From Brevundimonas sp. (GTDB lineage: Bacteria; Pseudomonadota; Alphaproteobacteria; Caulobacterales; Caulobacteraceae), in assembly GCF_030704825.1 (NCBI RefSeq), contig NZ_JAUYNX010000012.1, positions 33,331 to 97,330 on the forward strand: DNA of 64,000 bases, given 5' to 3'. Below the pieces are notes generated by a model. That model was not told where the DNA came from, did no database searches, and saw only the letters and a program-made list of their open reading frames with translations. Positions 49,869 to 59,135 of the stretch are shown here, piece by piece (positions within the stretch are counted from its first letter, which is position 1; each line of letters opens with the position of its first letter). The position numbers and the translations under genes were made by a program.

Positions 49869-50870
49869 ATGCGCGCAGTTCTGTCCAGGGCGCCCGGCGG
49901 TCCCGAAACCCTGGTGGTCGAGGAGGTGCTGGACCCGCGCCCGATGAAGGGCGAGGTGGTGATCGAGGTGAAGGCGGTCGGGGTCAACTTCCCCGACACC
50001 CTGATCATCGAGGACAAATACCAGTTCAAGCCGCAGCGGCCCTTTTCGCCCGGCGGCGAGGTGGCGGGCGTGGTCGAGGCCATCGGCGAGGGGGTGACGA
50101 ATGTCCGCAAGGGCGACCGCGTCATCGCCGTGCCCGGCTGGGGCGGCATGGTCGAACGGCTGGCGGTGCCGGCGGCCTCGGTGATGAAGATTCCCGACGC
50201 CATGGATTTCGAGACCGCCGCCGCCTTGGTGATGACCTACGGCACCTCATACTACGCCCTGAAGGACCGGGCGCAGCTGAAGGCGGGCGAGAGCCTGCTG
50301 GTGCTGGGGGCCGCCGGCGGCGTCGGCGTCGCGGCGGTCGAGCTGGGCAAGGCCATGGGCGCCCATGTGATCGCCGCCGCCTCGACCAACGACAAGGTCC
50401 AGTTCGCGCTGGAGGCCGGGGCCGACAACGGCCTGATCTATCCCACCGGCAAGATGGACAAGGCGGCCCAGAAAGAGCTGTCGGGCGAGCTGAAACTGGC
50501 CTCGGGCCGCGACGGGCCGGACGTGGTCTATGACGCGGTCGGCGGCGACTATTGCGAACCGGCGCTGAGGGCCATGGACTGGAACGGCCGCTATCTGGTG
50601 GTCGGCTTCCCCGCCGGCATTCCGTCCCTGCCGCTGAACCTGACCCTGCTCAAGTCGGTGTCGGTCATCGGCGTGTTCTGGGGCGCGGCGGTGATGCGCG
50701 ACCCGGCCGCCCACGCCGCCAACATGGCCGACCTGCTGCGCCTGTGGGAGGACGGCAAGATCCGCCCGCGCGTCAGCCGCACCTTCCCGCTGGAACGGGC
50801 TCACGAGGCCATCCAGGCCCTCGGCGACCGCTCGGTGATGGGCAAGGTCGTGGTGACGGTCGAATCATGA
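49869..50870 (+). CDS. Zinc-independent NADPH:quinone oxidoreductase (MDR family)
   Basis: A 333-aa medium-chain dehydrogenase/reductase. The N-terminus is typical of quinone oxidoreductases, with VVIEVKAVGVNFPDTLI, SPGGEVAGVVEAIGEGV and a Rossmann motif LVLGAAGGVGVAAVELG, lacking the structural zinc Cys cluster. It ends MGKVVVTVES. Likely reduces quinones or enones with NADPH. The stop overlaps the 2OG-oxygenase start (ATGA). Confidence 0.9.
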   Translation: MRAVLSRAPGGPETLVVEEVLDPRPMKGEVVIEVKAVGVNFPDTLIIEDKYQFKPQRPFSPGGEVAGVVEAIGEGVTNVRKGDRVIAVPGWGGMVERLAVPAASVMKIPDAMDFETAAALVMTYGTSYYALKDRAQLKAGESLLVLGAAGGVGVAAVELGKAMGAHVIAAASTNDKVQFALEAGADNGLIYPTGKMDKAAQKELSGELKLASGRDGPDVVYDAVGGDYCEPALRAMDWNGRYLVVGFPAGIPSLPLNLTLLKSVSVIGVFWGAAVMRDPAAHAANMADLLRLWEDGKIRPRVSRTFPLERAHEAIQALGDRSVMGKVVVTVES

Positions 50871-51595
50871 CGCTCCGGCTGTCGCCCTCGCTCGACGTCG
50901 CGGCTCTGCGCGCGGCGTTCGAGGCGCGGCGGCGGCTGCACATTCCCGGCGTCCTCGATCCGGACAGCGCCGAGGCGGTGGTCGCCGCCATGGAAACCTT
51001 CGACGGCTGGAAGCTCAGCGTCTCCGCCGGGGGCGAGACCTTCGAACTGCCCCTGGCCGATCGCGTCGCCGCCGAGCCCGGCAAACAGGGCTGGATCGAC
51101 CAGGCCCGGATCGACGGGGCCGACCCCCGCATGCAGTACATCTTCGACACCCGCCGGCTGGACATGGAGCCGCAGGACGCCCCGCGGGACGCCGTCGGCG
51201 AGGTGCTCGCCTTCCTCAACGGACAGGATTTCCTCTCCCTCGTGCGGGGCGTGACCGGGGACGACCGCATCGATTTCGCCGACGCCCAGGCCACCCGCTA
51301 CCGGCCCGGCCACGTCCTGACCGGCCATGACGACACGGCGACCGGCAAGAACCGGCTCTACGCCTATGTGCTGAACCTGACCCGCGACTGGCGCGCCGAC
51401 TGGGGCGGGCTGCTGGCCTTCGAGGGCGCGGACGGCCACATCGAGGAAGGCTTCGCCCCCGCTTTCAACGCCCTGAACCTATTCGCCGTGCCGATGCGGC
51501 ACGCCGTGACCCAGGTCGCCGGCTTCGCGCCGCGCGACCGGCTGTCGATCACCGGCTGGTTGCGCTCGCATCAGGCCGTCGGGCCGGACGTTTGA
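50867..51595 (+). CDS. 2OG-Fe(II) oxygenase (prolyl 4-hydroxylase-like)
   Basis: A 242-aa nonheme iron dioxygenase. The metal motif is HxD in VLTGHDDT, and the distal His with the co-substrate-binding Arg appears in PMRHAVTQVAG and DRLSITGWLR. It also has RLYAYVLNLTRDW and WGGLLAFEG, the jelly-roll core of P4H-type enzymes of the Ofd1/Tpa1 sort. The substrate is unknown, perhaps a ribosomal or other protein proline. It begins 4 nt inside the oxidoreductase gene and abuts the YkvA gene. Confidence 0.87.
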   Translation: MTLRLSPSLDVAALRAAFEARRRLHIPGVLDPDSAEAVVAAMETFDGWKLSVSAGGETFELPLADRVAAEPGKQGWIDQARIDGADPRMQYIFDTRRLDMEPQDAPRDAVGEVLAFLNGQDFLSLVRGVTGDDRIDFADAQATRYRPGHVLTGHDDTATGKNRLYAYVLNLTRDWRADWGGLLAFEGADGHIEEGFAPAFNALNLFAVPMRHAVTQVAGFAPRDRLSITGWLRSHQAVGPDV

Positions 51596-51994
51596 TCAGA
51601 TGTCGCGCAGCCGTTCCAGCGCCGCGTCGGCCTGGTCCTTGTGCCGCCGTTTGATATTGGCGCCGAGGGTGGCGATCAGGGCCGCGATCACCGCCGCGTC
51701 GTCGGTGAAGCCGATGCCGGCGAAAATGTCCGGAATGGCGTCGATCGGCAGGACGAAATAGGCCAGCGCGCCCAGCATGATCCCCTTGGCCGCCGTCGGC
51801 GTCTCGGGATCACGGGCGGAGTAGTAAACGCTGACCACCTGCCGGGCGAAGGGGATGCGGGCCGCGGTGCGCCGGATCTTGGGCCAGAACCCCTTCTGCA
51901 CCCGCACCTCGTTGACCTGCTGGATCGACGGGACGAGCGCGCGCGACGGGTCCAGCGCCTCTTCGGGCGTGATCGGTTTGGCTTTGGAGGTCAT
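51596..51994 (-). CDS. YkvA (DUF1232) family protein
   Basis: A 132-aa protein with the DUF1232 membrane-associated hairpin: GIMLGALAYFVLPIDAIPDI followed by GFTDDAAVIAALIATL. The N-terminal 60 residues are basic and not conserved. YkvA proteins have no proven function; the LPIDAIPD motif is diagnostic. It is tail to tail with the oxygenase gene, with zero spacing, and divergent from the SDR gene by 54 bp. Confidence 0.9.
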   Translation of the reverse strand: MTSKAKPITPEEALDPSRALVPSIQQVNEVRVQKGFWPKIRRTAARIPFARQVVSVYYSARDPETPTAAKGIMLGALAYFVLPIDAIPDIFAGIGFTDDAAVIAALIATLGANIKRRHKDQADAALERLRDI

Positions 51995-52048
51995 GGCGGC
52001 TAAATCCCCGCGACGTTCTCAGGTTCAGACAACATAGGGGCTCCGGCC

Positions 52049-52831
52049 ATGAAACTCGACGGGTCGATCGCGGCGGTGGTGACGGGCGGAGCCTCGGGCC
52101 TGGGCGAGGGGACGGCGCGCGCCATCGCGGCGACCGGGGCGAAGGTCGCCATCTTCGACATGAACGGGGAGCGCGGCGAGATCATCGCCGAACAGATCGG
52201 CGGCGTCTTCTGCCACGTCGACGTCACCGACGACGCCTCGGTCGCCGCCGGTTTCGAAAAGGCCCGCGCCGCCCACGGGCAGGAGCGTCTGACCGTCAAC
52301 TGCGCCGGCATCGCCACGGGCCAGAAGACCGTCAGCCGCAAGAAGGACACCGGCGAGATCCGCGCCCACGACATGACCCAGTTCGAGCGCACCGTGCGGG
52401 TCAACCTGTTCGGCACGTTCCGGGTCCTGTCGCAGTCGGCGGCCGGCATGGTGACGCTGGAGCCCATGGCCGACGGCGAGCGCGGCCTGATCGTCAACAC
52501 CGCCTCGGTCGCGGCCCAGGACGGCCAGATCGGCCAGGCGGCCTATTCGGCCTCCAAGGGCGGCGTCTACGCCATGACCCTGCCGGTCGCCCGCGACCTG
52601 GCCCAGGAGGGCGTCCGCTGCAACACCATCCTGCCCGGCATCATGTGGACGCCGATGATGGCCGGCATGGACCAGAAGATCCAGGACGCCCTGGCCGCCG
52701 CCATCCCTTTCCCCAGCCGTCTGGGCACGCCGGCCGACTACGCCTCCCTGGTGCTGGAGCTGGCGCGCAACGTCTACATCAACGGCGAATGCATCCGTCT
52801 CGACGGCGCGATCCGGCTCGCGCCCCGGTAA
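52049..52831 (+). CDS. Short-chain dehydrogenase, HSD10/3-hydroxyacyl-CoA dehydrogenase type 2-like
   Basis: A 260-aa SDR. The cofactor motif is VVTGGASGLGEGTA, the acidic residue after strand 2 indicates NAD(H), the catalytic Ser is in VNTASVAAQDG and Tyr-Lys in AAYSASKGG. The extended loop with TGQKTVSRKKDTGE and the C-terminal CIRLDGAIRLAPR match HSD10-type 3-hydroxyacyl-CoA dehydrogenases. It probably works in short/branched-chain fatty-acid degradation. Monocistronic, ahead of a tRNA promoter. Confidence 0.88.
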   Translation: MKLDGSIAAVVTGGASGLGEGTARAIAATGAKVAIFDMNGERGEIIAEQIGGVFCHVDVTDDASVAAGFEKARAAHGQERLTVNCAGIATGQKTVSRKKDTGEIRAHDMTQFERTVRVNLFGTFRVLSQSAAGMVTLEPMADGERGLIVNTASVAAQDGQIGQAAYSASKGGVYAMTLPVARDLAQEGVRCNTILPGIMWTPMMAGMDQKIQDALAAAIPFPSRLGTPADYASLVLELARNVYINGECIRLDGAIRLAPR

Positions 52832-52846
52832 TTTTGGCGGAAGGGC

Positions 52847-52876
52847 TTGCGGCAGGTCGGGCGGGTCCGGTATAGG
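52847..52876 (+). promoter_or_regulatory. Sigma-70-type promoter for tRNA-Gly
   Basis: TTGCGG (52847-52852) and TATAGG (52871-52876) are separated by 18 bp, about 43 bp upstream of the tRNA. Matches to the -35 (TTGACA) and -10 (TATAAT) consensus are moderate, at spacing that suits a housekeeping promoter. It overlaps only non-coding sequence after the SDR gene. Confidence 0.45.
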
Positions 52877-52919
52877 CCCGCCTCTCGACGAGACAGACCG
52901 GTTGCGGTCGTCGCGGAGT

Positions 52920-52994
52920 GCGGGCGTAGCTCAGTGGTAGAGCACAACCTTGCCAAGGTTGGGGTCGAGAGTTCGAATCTCTTCGCCCGCTCCA
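52920..52994 (+). tRNA. tRNA-Gly(GCC)
   Basis: Folds as a complete cloverleaf. The acceptor stem GCGGGCG (52920-52926) pairs with CGCCCGC (52984-52990), followed by discriminator T and encoded CCA. The D arm is GCTCAGTGGTAGAGC, the anticodon arm CAACC-TTGCCAA-GGTTG with anticodon GCC at 52952-52954, and the T arm GAGAGTTCGAATCTC. GCC reads GGC/GGU, the main glycine codons of this genome. Confidence 0.97.
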
Positions 52995-53303
52995 GTCGAG
53001 AAAATCCCCTCTTTGGGCGGCGTGCTCGTGGCGCGGCTGCTCGCCTGAGCTCGATCAGCAAGAGCCGCATGCCCGGTCCTGTCGCCGCGCCGCCGGCCCA
53101 GCGGGCGACGGACGGGCGAGAGGGGCGCCGTCGCGAACCCCCTGTATGCGGCTTCGAAACCTGGACGGATTGACCGGGGCCCGGCCCGCCGTCGCGTCCC
53201 TTATTGGGACGGATGGGCAAGCGATTGGGACGGACGGACGTGGGTCCGGGTTCCGCGCGGCTATAGCCTCCCGCCCCGGATCGAACAGTTCAAGAGCACC
53301 GCC
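52995..53303. other. Intergenic region between tRNA-Gly and the LuxR gene (309 bp)
   Basis: No gene seen on either strand. The left part after the tRNA shows no clear terminator. The right part holds the phased repeats at 53203-53234 and probably the promoter of the LuxR-type gene. Confidence 0.6.
53203..53234. promoter_or_regulatory. Two ATTGGGACGGA direct repeats at 21-bp phase
   Basis: ATTGGGACGGA occurs at 53203-53213 and again at 53224-53234, exactly 21 bp apart, or two DNA turns, so two proteins could bind the same DNA face. The first copy also forms GTCCC-TTATT-GGGAC with its left flank. A reversed TCCCAAT core lies at 54069-54075, ahead of the PAS kinase gene. The site is about 70 bp upstream of the LuxR-type start. 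Confidence 0.5.
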
Positions 53304-53900
53304 ATGCTGGCGCAACGCGCCTTTTCCCCGGCGACAAGACGCGGGACGAATGTGGGCCGCTATTTCGAGCATCGCGCGGCCACGGGCCGGGCGATGGAGA
53401 TGATCGTGGGCGCCGAACTGGAACTGCTGTGGACCAGCGCCGCCGCGCTGGCCCTGGCGTCGCGGCGAGGTCCGATCCGCCTGGGCGAGGATCGGCTGGT
53501 TCTGCCGCAGCGGCGGCAGGAAGACAGCCTGCGCGCCTTTCTGGCCAGGCTGGGCGAGACCTGCGGCGTCTGGACCCTGGAGGCCGGCGGACGATGGCTG
53601 GTGCGGGTCGAGCCGATCGCCCCGGTCGACGCGCCGCCCGGCTGGATGTTGACCTGGCAGGCGATGGACCAGGTCGACCGTTACCTGTGGGCCGATATCG
53701 GCGAGAGCCTCCGGCTGACCCCCTCCGAGATTCGTATCCTGCGGAGTCTCCTGGACGGGCAGTCGATCGAGCAGACCGCCAGCCGGTTCGCCGTTTCGGT
53801 CCAGACCGCGCGCACACACGTCCGCCGCATCTACGCCAAGCTGGGCGTCAACAACCGTGAGCAATTGTTCGCCGCGGCCCTGCCCTATCGCTGGGGCTGA
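53304..53900 (+). CDS. LuxR-type (GerE) helix-turn-helix transcriptional regulator
   Basis: A 198-aa regulator whose last 65 residues form a GerE/LuxR HTH: LTPSEIRILRSLLDGQSIEQTA, then FAVSVQTARTHVRRIYAKLGV. The N-terminal 130 residues lack both a receiver (no conserved Asp) and an autoinducer-binding domain, so the input signal is unknown. An in-frame ATG 30 codons later is possible; no strong ribosome-binding site was seen for either. It may act on the phased repeats just upstream and on the neighbouring kinase gene. Confidence 0.82.
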   Translation: MLAQRAFSPATRRGTNVGRYFEHRAATGRAMEMIVGAELELLWTSAAALALASRRGPIRLGEDRLVLPQRRQEDSLRAFLARLGETCGVWTLEAGGRWLVRVEPIAPVDAPPGWMLTWQAMDQVDRYLWADIGESLRLTPSEIRILRSLLDGQSIEQTASRFAVSVQTARTHVRRIYAKLGVNNREQLFAAALPYRWG

Positions 53901-53901
53901 G

Positions 53902-54033
53902 ATGGCGAACGGTCTTCTCCTGCTGGTCGGAACGAGCGCCCTGACGGCCCTGCTGTTCATGCCCGAGATCTCGCGCTTCTTCAGACGCCGGCGGCGGCAG
54001 GAGGCGCGCCGGCGCGCCCGCGGGTTCGAATGA
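53902..54033 (+). CDS. Small membrane peptide with Arg-rich tail (43 aa)
   Basis: A 43-codon frame starting one base after the LuxR stop. It begins MANGLLLLVGTSALTALLFM, one hydrophobic segment, then a strongly basic tail FFRRRRRQEARRRARGFE. Codon use is GC3-rich like true genes, but no clear ribosome-binding site precedes it and Arg-rich frames arise easily at this GC. Coupling to the upstream gene would explain expression. Family not recognised. Confidence 0.4.
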   Translation: MANGLLLLVGTSALTALLFMPEISRFFRRRRRQEARRRARGFE

Positions 54034-54213
54034 TCGCCGCCGCAGTCGCCGCGCCGCGAACATCGCTGTCCCAATCCGGCGCGCTGACGCTGGACCGCGC
54101 GCTCCACCCCGGCTAGGTCGCCTTCGGGGCGAAACCGGATGGGTCCGGTTCGCCGATTGCAAGGTATCTCCCGAACGGGCGCGACGGGCGCCAGAACGGG
54201 ACAGTCGGGTCGC

Positions 54214-56001
54214 ATGTTTCTCGAAGGCCAGGTCAACTGGGTGTGGGTGCTGGGGGCGGTGGCCGCCCTGGGCTGGACAGTGGGGCTCGTCGCCCTGTGG
54301 TTCGCCCTGCGCAACCGAACGCGCCACGTCAGCGCCTCGGACCAACTGGATCTGGTCCAGCGCGTGGCCGACGATTCCCAGAAGCGGCTGTTCGAGACGC
54401 TGAACGCCATCCCCGTGGCCCTGGTCGAGACCGACAAACAGGGCAAATTCGTCTTCGCCAACCGCGCCGCCCACCAGCTTCTGGGCCGCAAGGACGCCGA
54501 ACTGATCGGATTGCGTTTCCATTCGGCCACCTGGGGCATCACCTTCCCCGACGGTCGACCGGTGCCGCCGGACCTGCTGCCCAGCGCCCGCGCCCTGCGC
54601 GGCCAGACGGTGCGGGGCTTCCAGCATCTGCTCGCCAATCCAACCTCGCGCCGCAAGATGCTGGTCTCGGTCACGGCCATGCCGATCGAGAACGAACTGG
54701 GCCAGATCACGGGCTCCACCGCGGCCATCGTCGAGACCGAGAGCCTTCAGACGCCGGAAGTCATCGCGCCGGAACCCATGGCGTCGCCGTCCGACGACCT
54801 GACCCGCCGGGTGTTCGACGCCGCCTCCAGCGCCCTGGTGGTCGTCGGCGCCGACGGTCGGGTGCGCGAGGCCAACCGAACCGCCCTGCTGGTGCTGGGC
54901 GGCAGCGAGGCGGTCGGCGATTTCGCCGACCTGTTCCTGGCCGGAGACGAACGCGTCGAGGGCCGGCAGGCCCTGCGCGCCGCCTTGTCCGCCCCGGCCG
55001 GCGAGGCGGAGGCCTTCGTTTCGCGTCAGGGCGCCGAGGAAGGCATCCGCTGGTCCATGCTGCCCCTGACCGACGCCGGCGGTGGAGTCGACGCCCTGCT
55101 GCTGGCCGGAGAGCGGGCCGACCCGGCGCCGGCCCAGGAGTCCGTCATCGTAGAGAGCGGGGGCGCGGCGGAGGCCGGCTCCAGCGAGACCCTGGCCCTG
55201 CGCGAAACCGCCGAAGCCGCACGACGGCAGGCAGGTGAGGCGCTCGCCGCCGCCGCCGCCGCGCGCGACGAGGCGGAAGCCGCCAGGACAGCGGCGCGCA
55301 AGGCCGTCGAGGACGCCGAGGCCGAACTGGCCGGGGGCCGCCGGATGGAAAGCGTCGGTCGTCTGACCGGGGGGCTGGCGCACGATTTCAACGCCCTGCT
55401 GGGAGTGATGACCGGGGCCCTCGACATGATGCTGCGCCAGGCCGACGATCCGGCCCGGGTGCGCCGCATCGGACAGGCGGCCCTGGCCGCCGGCCAGAAG
55501 GGCGAACTGCTGACCCGCCGACTGACCGCCTTCTCCCAAGGCGACGACGGGCCGGTGCTGCGCGTCCTCGACGCCGGGGTGCTGTTGCGCGGCATGGAGA
55601 CGCGCCTGCGGGCCCTGGGCGGACCCGGGGTCGATCTGATGATCGAGGGGCCTTCCGAGAAGGCTCCGGTGCGGCTGGATCCTGTCGCCTTCGAGGGCGC
55701 GGTGAAGGGACTGACACGGAACGCCATCGAGGCGGTTGAGGGCAAGGGGTCGGTCGCGGTGCGGCTGGAAACCATGCTGGAGGGCGGGGTGCGGCTGAGC
55801 GTGAAGGACAGCGGGCCCGGTATGGATCGCGACCTGGCCGCGCGGGCGGTCGAGCCCTTCTTCACCACGCGCGAGGGGGCGGCGGGGCTGGGATTGTCGC
55901 AAGCCTATGCCTTCGCCCGCCAGTCGGGCGGCACCCTCTCCATCGACAGCGCGCCGGGTGGAGGCGCCGAGGTCTCGATCACCCTGCCAAGCGCGACCTG
56001 A
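54214..56001 (+). CDS. Membrane-anchored PAS sensor histidine kinase
   Basis: A 595-aa kinase. One TM lies near residues 9-31, with little periplasmic sequence, so sensing is likely cytosolic or membrane-internal. A PAS domain spans about 58-175, and a second, weaker PAS-like region about 197-300. A long Ala/Glu-rich coiled coil (about 325-380) leads to the dimerisation helix SVGRLTGGLAHDFNALLGV with His390. The ATPase has RNAIEAVEG (N box), KDSGPGMD and FFTTREGAAGLGLS. There is no receiver domain and no adjacent response regulator except the LuxR-type protein, which lacks a phospho-acceptor domain. The partner is unknown. Confidence 0.88.
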   Translation: MFLEGQVNWVWVLGAVAALGWTVGLVALWFALRNRTRHVSASDQLDLVQRVADDSQKRLFETLNAIPVALVETDKQGKFVFANRAAHQLLGRKDAELIGLRFHSATWGITFPDGRPVPPDLLPSARALRGQTVRGFQHLLANPTSRRKMLVSVTAMPIENELGQITGSTAAIVETESLQTPEVIAPEPMASPSDDLTRRVFDAASSALVVVGADGRVREANRTALLVLGGSEAVGDFADLFLAGDERVEGRQALRAALSAPAGEAEAFVSRQGAEEGIRWSMLPLTDAGGGVDALLLAGERADPAPAQESVIVESGGAAEAGSSETLALRETAEAARRQAGEALAAAAAARDEAEAARTAARKAVEDAEAELAGGRRMESVGRLTGGLAHDFNALLGVMTGALDMMLRQADDPARVRRIGQAALAAGQKGELLTRRLTAFSQGDDGPVLRVLDAGVLLRGMETRLRALGGPGVDLMIEGPSEKAPVRLDPVAFEGAVKGLTRNAIEAVEGKGSVAVRLETMLEGGVRLSVKDSGPGMDRDLAARAVEPFFTTREGAAGLGLSQAYAFARQSGGTLSIDSAPGGGAEVSITLPSAT

Positions 56002-56066
56002 ACCATCCGCTTTCGCCGCCGCGGTCCCCGGGGTAAGGTGGTTAACGGGGCTCGGGAGGGTTCGAC

Positions 56067-56558
56067 ATGAAGCTGTTGCGGTTCATCGTGGCGCTGGCGG
56101 TCGTCGGTTACGCCGGCTGGCTGGCCTGGCCGTTCATATCTCCCTTCCTCGAAGGCGCCGGGCCCGACGTGGCGGCATCGCGAATGGGCGCCGAGGCCGG
56201 AGCCGGGGACGAACTGTTCGGCTTCCTGCCGGTCTGGACCCTGTGGGTCGGGGCGGTGGGCCTGTATCTGATCGCCGCCCTGATGCTGGGAGCTGGCAAT
56301 TCGAAGGCCGCGGCCGCCTATTTCCTCGGCTTCATCGCCGACGCCGTGCTCCGTCTCGCGCTGGATCGGCAAGGGGGCGCCGACGCCGCCGCCCGGTCCG
56401 ACGGCCCCACCACCATGGCCGCCCCCGGAGCCTTCGACGGCCTGCCGGTCGATCCGGTCTGGCTGATGCTGGGCGCCCTGTTCCTGCTGGGAATTCTGGT
56501 GGCGGTGGCCGGTCGGCGCATCCGCCGCAAGCGGACGGCGGGCCAGCTCAACTTCTAG
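56067..56558 (+). CDS. Multi-pass membrane protein of unknown function (163 aa)
   Basis: A protein with an N-terminal hydrophobic segment (LLRFIVALAVVGYAGWLAW), a second and probably third around residues 55-95 (VWTLWVGAVGLYLIAALMLG, YFLGFIADAVLRLAL) and one at about 130-150 (WLMLGALFLLGILVAVAG), ending in a basic tail RRIRRKR. It lies 65 bp after the PAS kinase and 108 bp before lpdA on the same strand. I do not recognise a family. Confidence 0.75.
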   Translation: MKLLRFIVALAVVGYAGWLAWPFISPFLEGAGPDVAASRMGAEAGAGDELFGFLPVWTLWVGAVGLYLIAALMLGAGNSKAAAAYFLGFIADAVLRLALDRQGGADAAARSDGPTTMAAPGAFDGLPVDPVWLMLGALFLLGILVAVAGRRIRRKRTAGQLNF

Positions 56559-56666
56559 CCGCTATCGGCGCGAGGCCGGAGAGCCCATATGCGCGGTTGA
56601 CCCTCGCGGAGGGGCCGCTAGGTTCCCCGCGCCTCCCCGCGCCCGCGACCAGACCCGAGAGAGACC

Positions 56667-58073
<1,407 letters not shown>

Positions 58074-58075
58074 GC

Positions 58076-59053
58076 CTACTGGCCCGGCATCTCCAGCAGC
58101 CGCGTGGTCTGCCGGCGGAGACCGGCGAAGGTCACCTTGCTGCCCGGGAAGTCCAGCGTCACTTCCCGGAAGCGGCCCAGGAGATCGGCGCCGATCAACA
58201 TGGCCGGCTGATCGGCCAGTCCCAGCGTCTCGAAACAGTGCAGGTCGGCGAACAGAAGCGGCGTCGGACCCAGTCGGGCGGCGCCGAGCCTGAGATCGTC
58301 CACCTGGGCCAGGTCGGCGCTCAGGCTCTGGCCCGTGACGCCGTAGATCGGCACGGCGCGACCCAGGCGTCCGCCGTCCCGCCGACGCGCCGCGACCGCC
58401 CTTCGAAGAGCCTGATTGCCGATCGAATACTGAGCACCGCTGTCGACGAAGGCCGCCGTGGCCTGGCCGTCCACGGTCACGGCGGTGATGATCAACTGGC
58501 CGAAACGCCCTCGGTCCGCCCGCAGGCCGTCGCGGTTGATGCGCGAGCCCGTCGCCATGTCGCCGCCCGTAACGATGCTGACGCCGCGGATGGTCAGGCT
58601 GGCCGTCCGGCGGGTGACATCGAACCTGAGCTTGAACCGGTCCAGCACGTCCAGGCCGATCAGGCCGTCCGCCCCAAGCTGCGCGCGCGGGAAGACCGGA
58701 CAGGCCAGGTCGCGGAACCCGAGACCGCTGAGCACGAGCCGGTTGACCGCCACGCTGCGGGTGACGGTCGCCTCGGTGATGCCGTGAACCAGCATGGGCT
58801 GCAGGGGGGACAGGGCCAGCCGGTCGGCGAGAGAGTCGGCGACGGAGGTCGTCCCGGCGCCGGTGTCGATCACGAAGGTGAAGGGTCCGCGACCCTCGAT
58901 GAAGACCGCCGCCCCGACCCGGGTGAACAGATTGCTCAGAAGCTGGATCGGCGGGACGACCGGTTCGGCCTCCTGCGCCACGGCGGGCGAAACGCCGGCC
59001 CCGGCCGCGAATGTCAGGCCAGCGATCAGGGCGCGACGATCCAGCCTGTGCAT
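58076..59053 (-). CDS. Exported retropepsin-like aspartyl protease with two active-site motifs
   Basis: A 325-aa protein with a Tat-like leader (RLDRRALIAGLTFAAGAG, cleavage near AVA-QE). It contains two aspartyl-protease domains in one chain: VIDTGAGTTSVADSLA with Asp63, and AAFVDSGAQYSIGNQA with Asp204. Each is followed by an ILG/LIG-type flap-side motif (ADGLIGLDVLDRF; AMLIGADLLGRF). Retropepsins need two DTG sites; having both in one polypeptide suggests an internally duplicated single-chain enzyme. An ATG 15 codons upstream exists but hides the leader. It converges with lpdA. Confidence 0.85.
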   Translation of the reverse strand: MHRLDRRALIAGLTFAAGAGVSPAVAQEAEPVVPPIQLLSNLFTRVGAAVFIEGRGPFTFVIDTGAGTTSVADSLADRLALSPLQPMLVHGITEATVTRSVAVNRLVLSGLGFRDLACPVFPRAQLGADGLIGLDVLDRFKLRFDVTRRTASLTIRGVSIVTGGDMATGSRINRDGLRADRGRFGQLIITAVTVDGQATAAFVDSGAQYSIGNQALRRAVAARRRDGGRLGRAVPIYGVTGQSLSADLAQVDDLRLGAARLGPTPLLFADLHCFETLGLADQPAMLIGADLLGRFREVTLDFPGSKVTFAGLRRQTTRLLEMPGQ

Positions 59054-59135
59054 TTGATCCGAACCCAGCGCCGCCTCCCCAGCGATCCCTGGCGGCACTG
59101 TACCCGGTTCGTATGTCCTGACCAGCCCGCCCTTG

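Noticed and set aside
53304..53900. LuxR-type protein as a quorum-sensing receptor
   Set aside because: No autoinducer-binding domain and no luxI-type synthase nearby.
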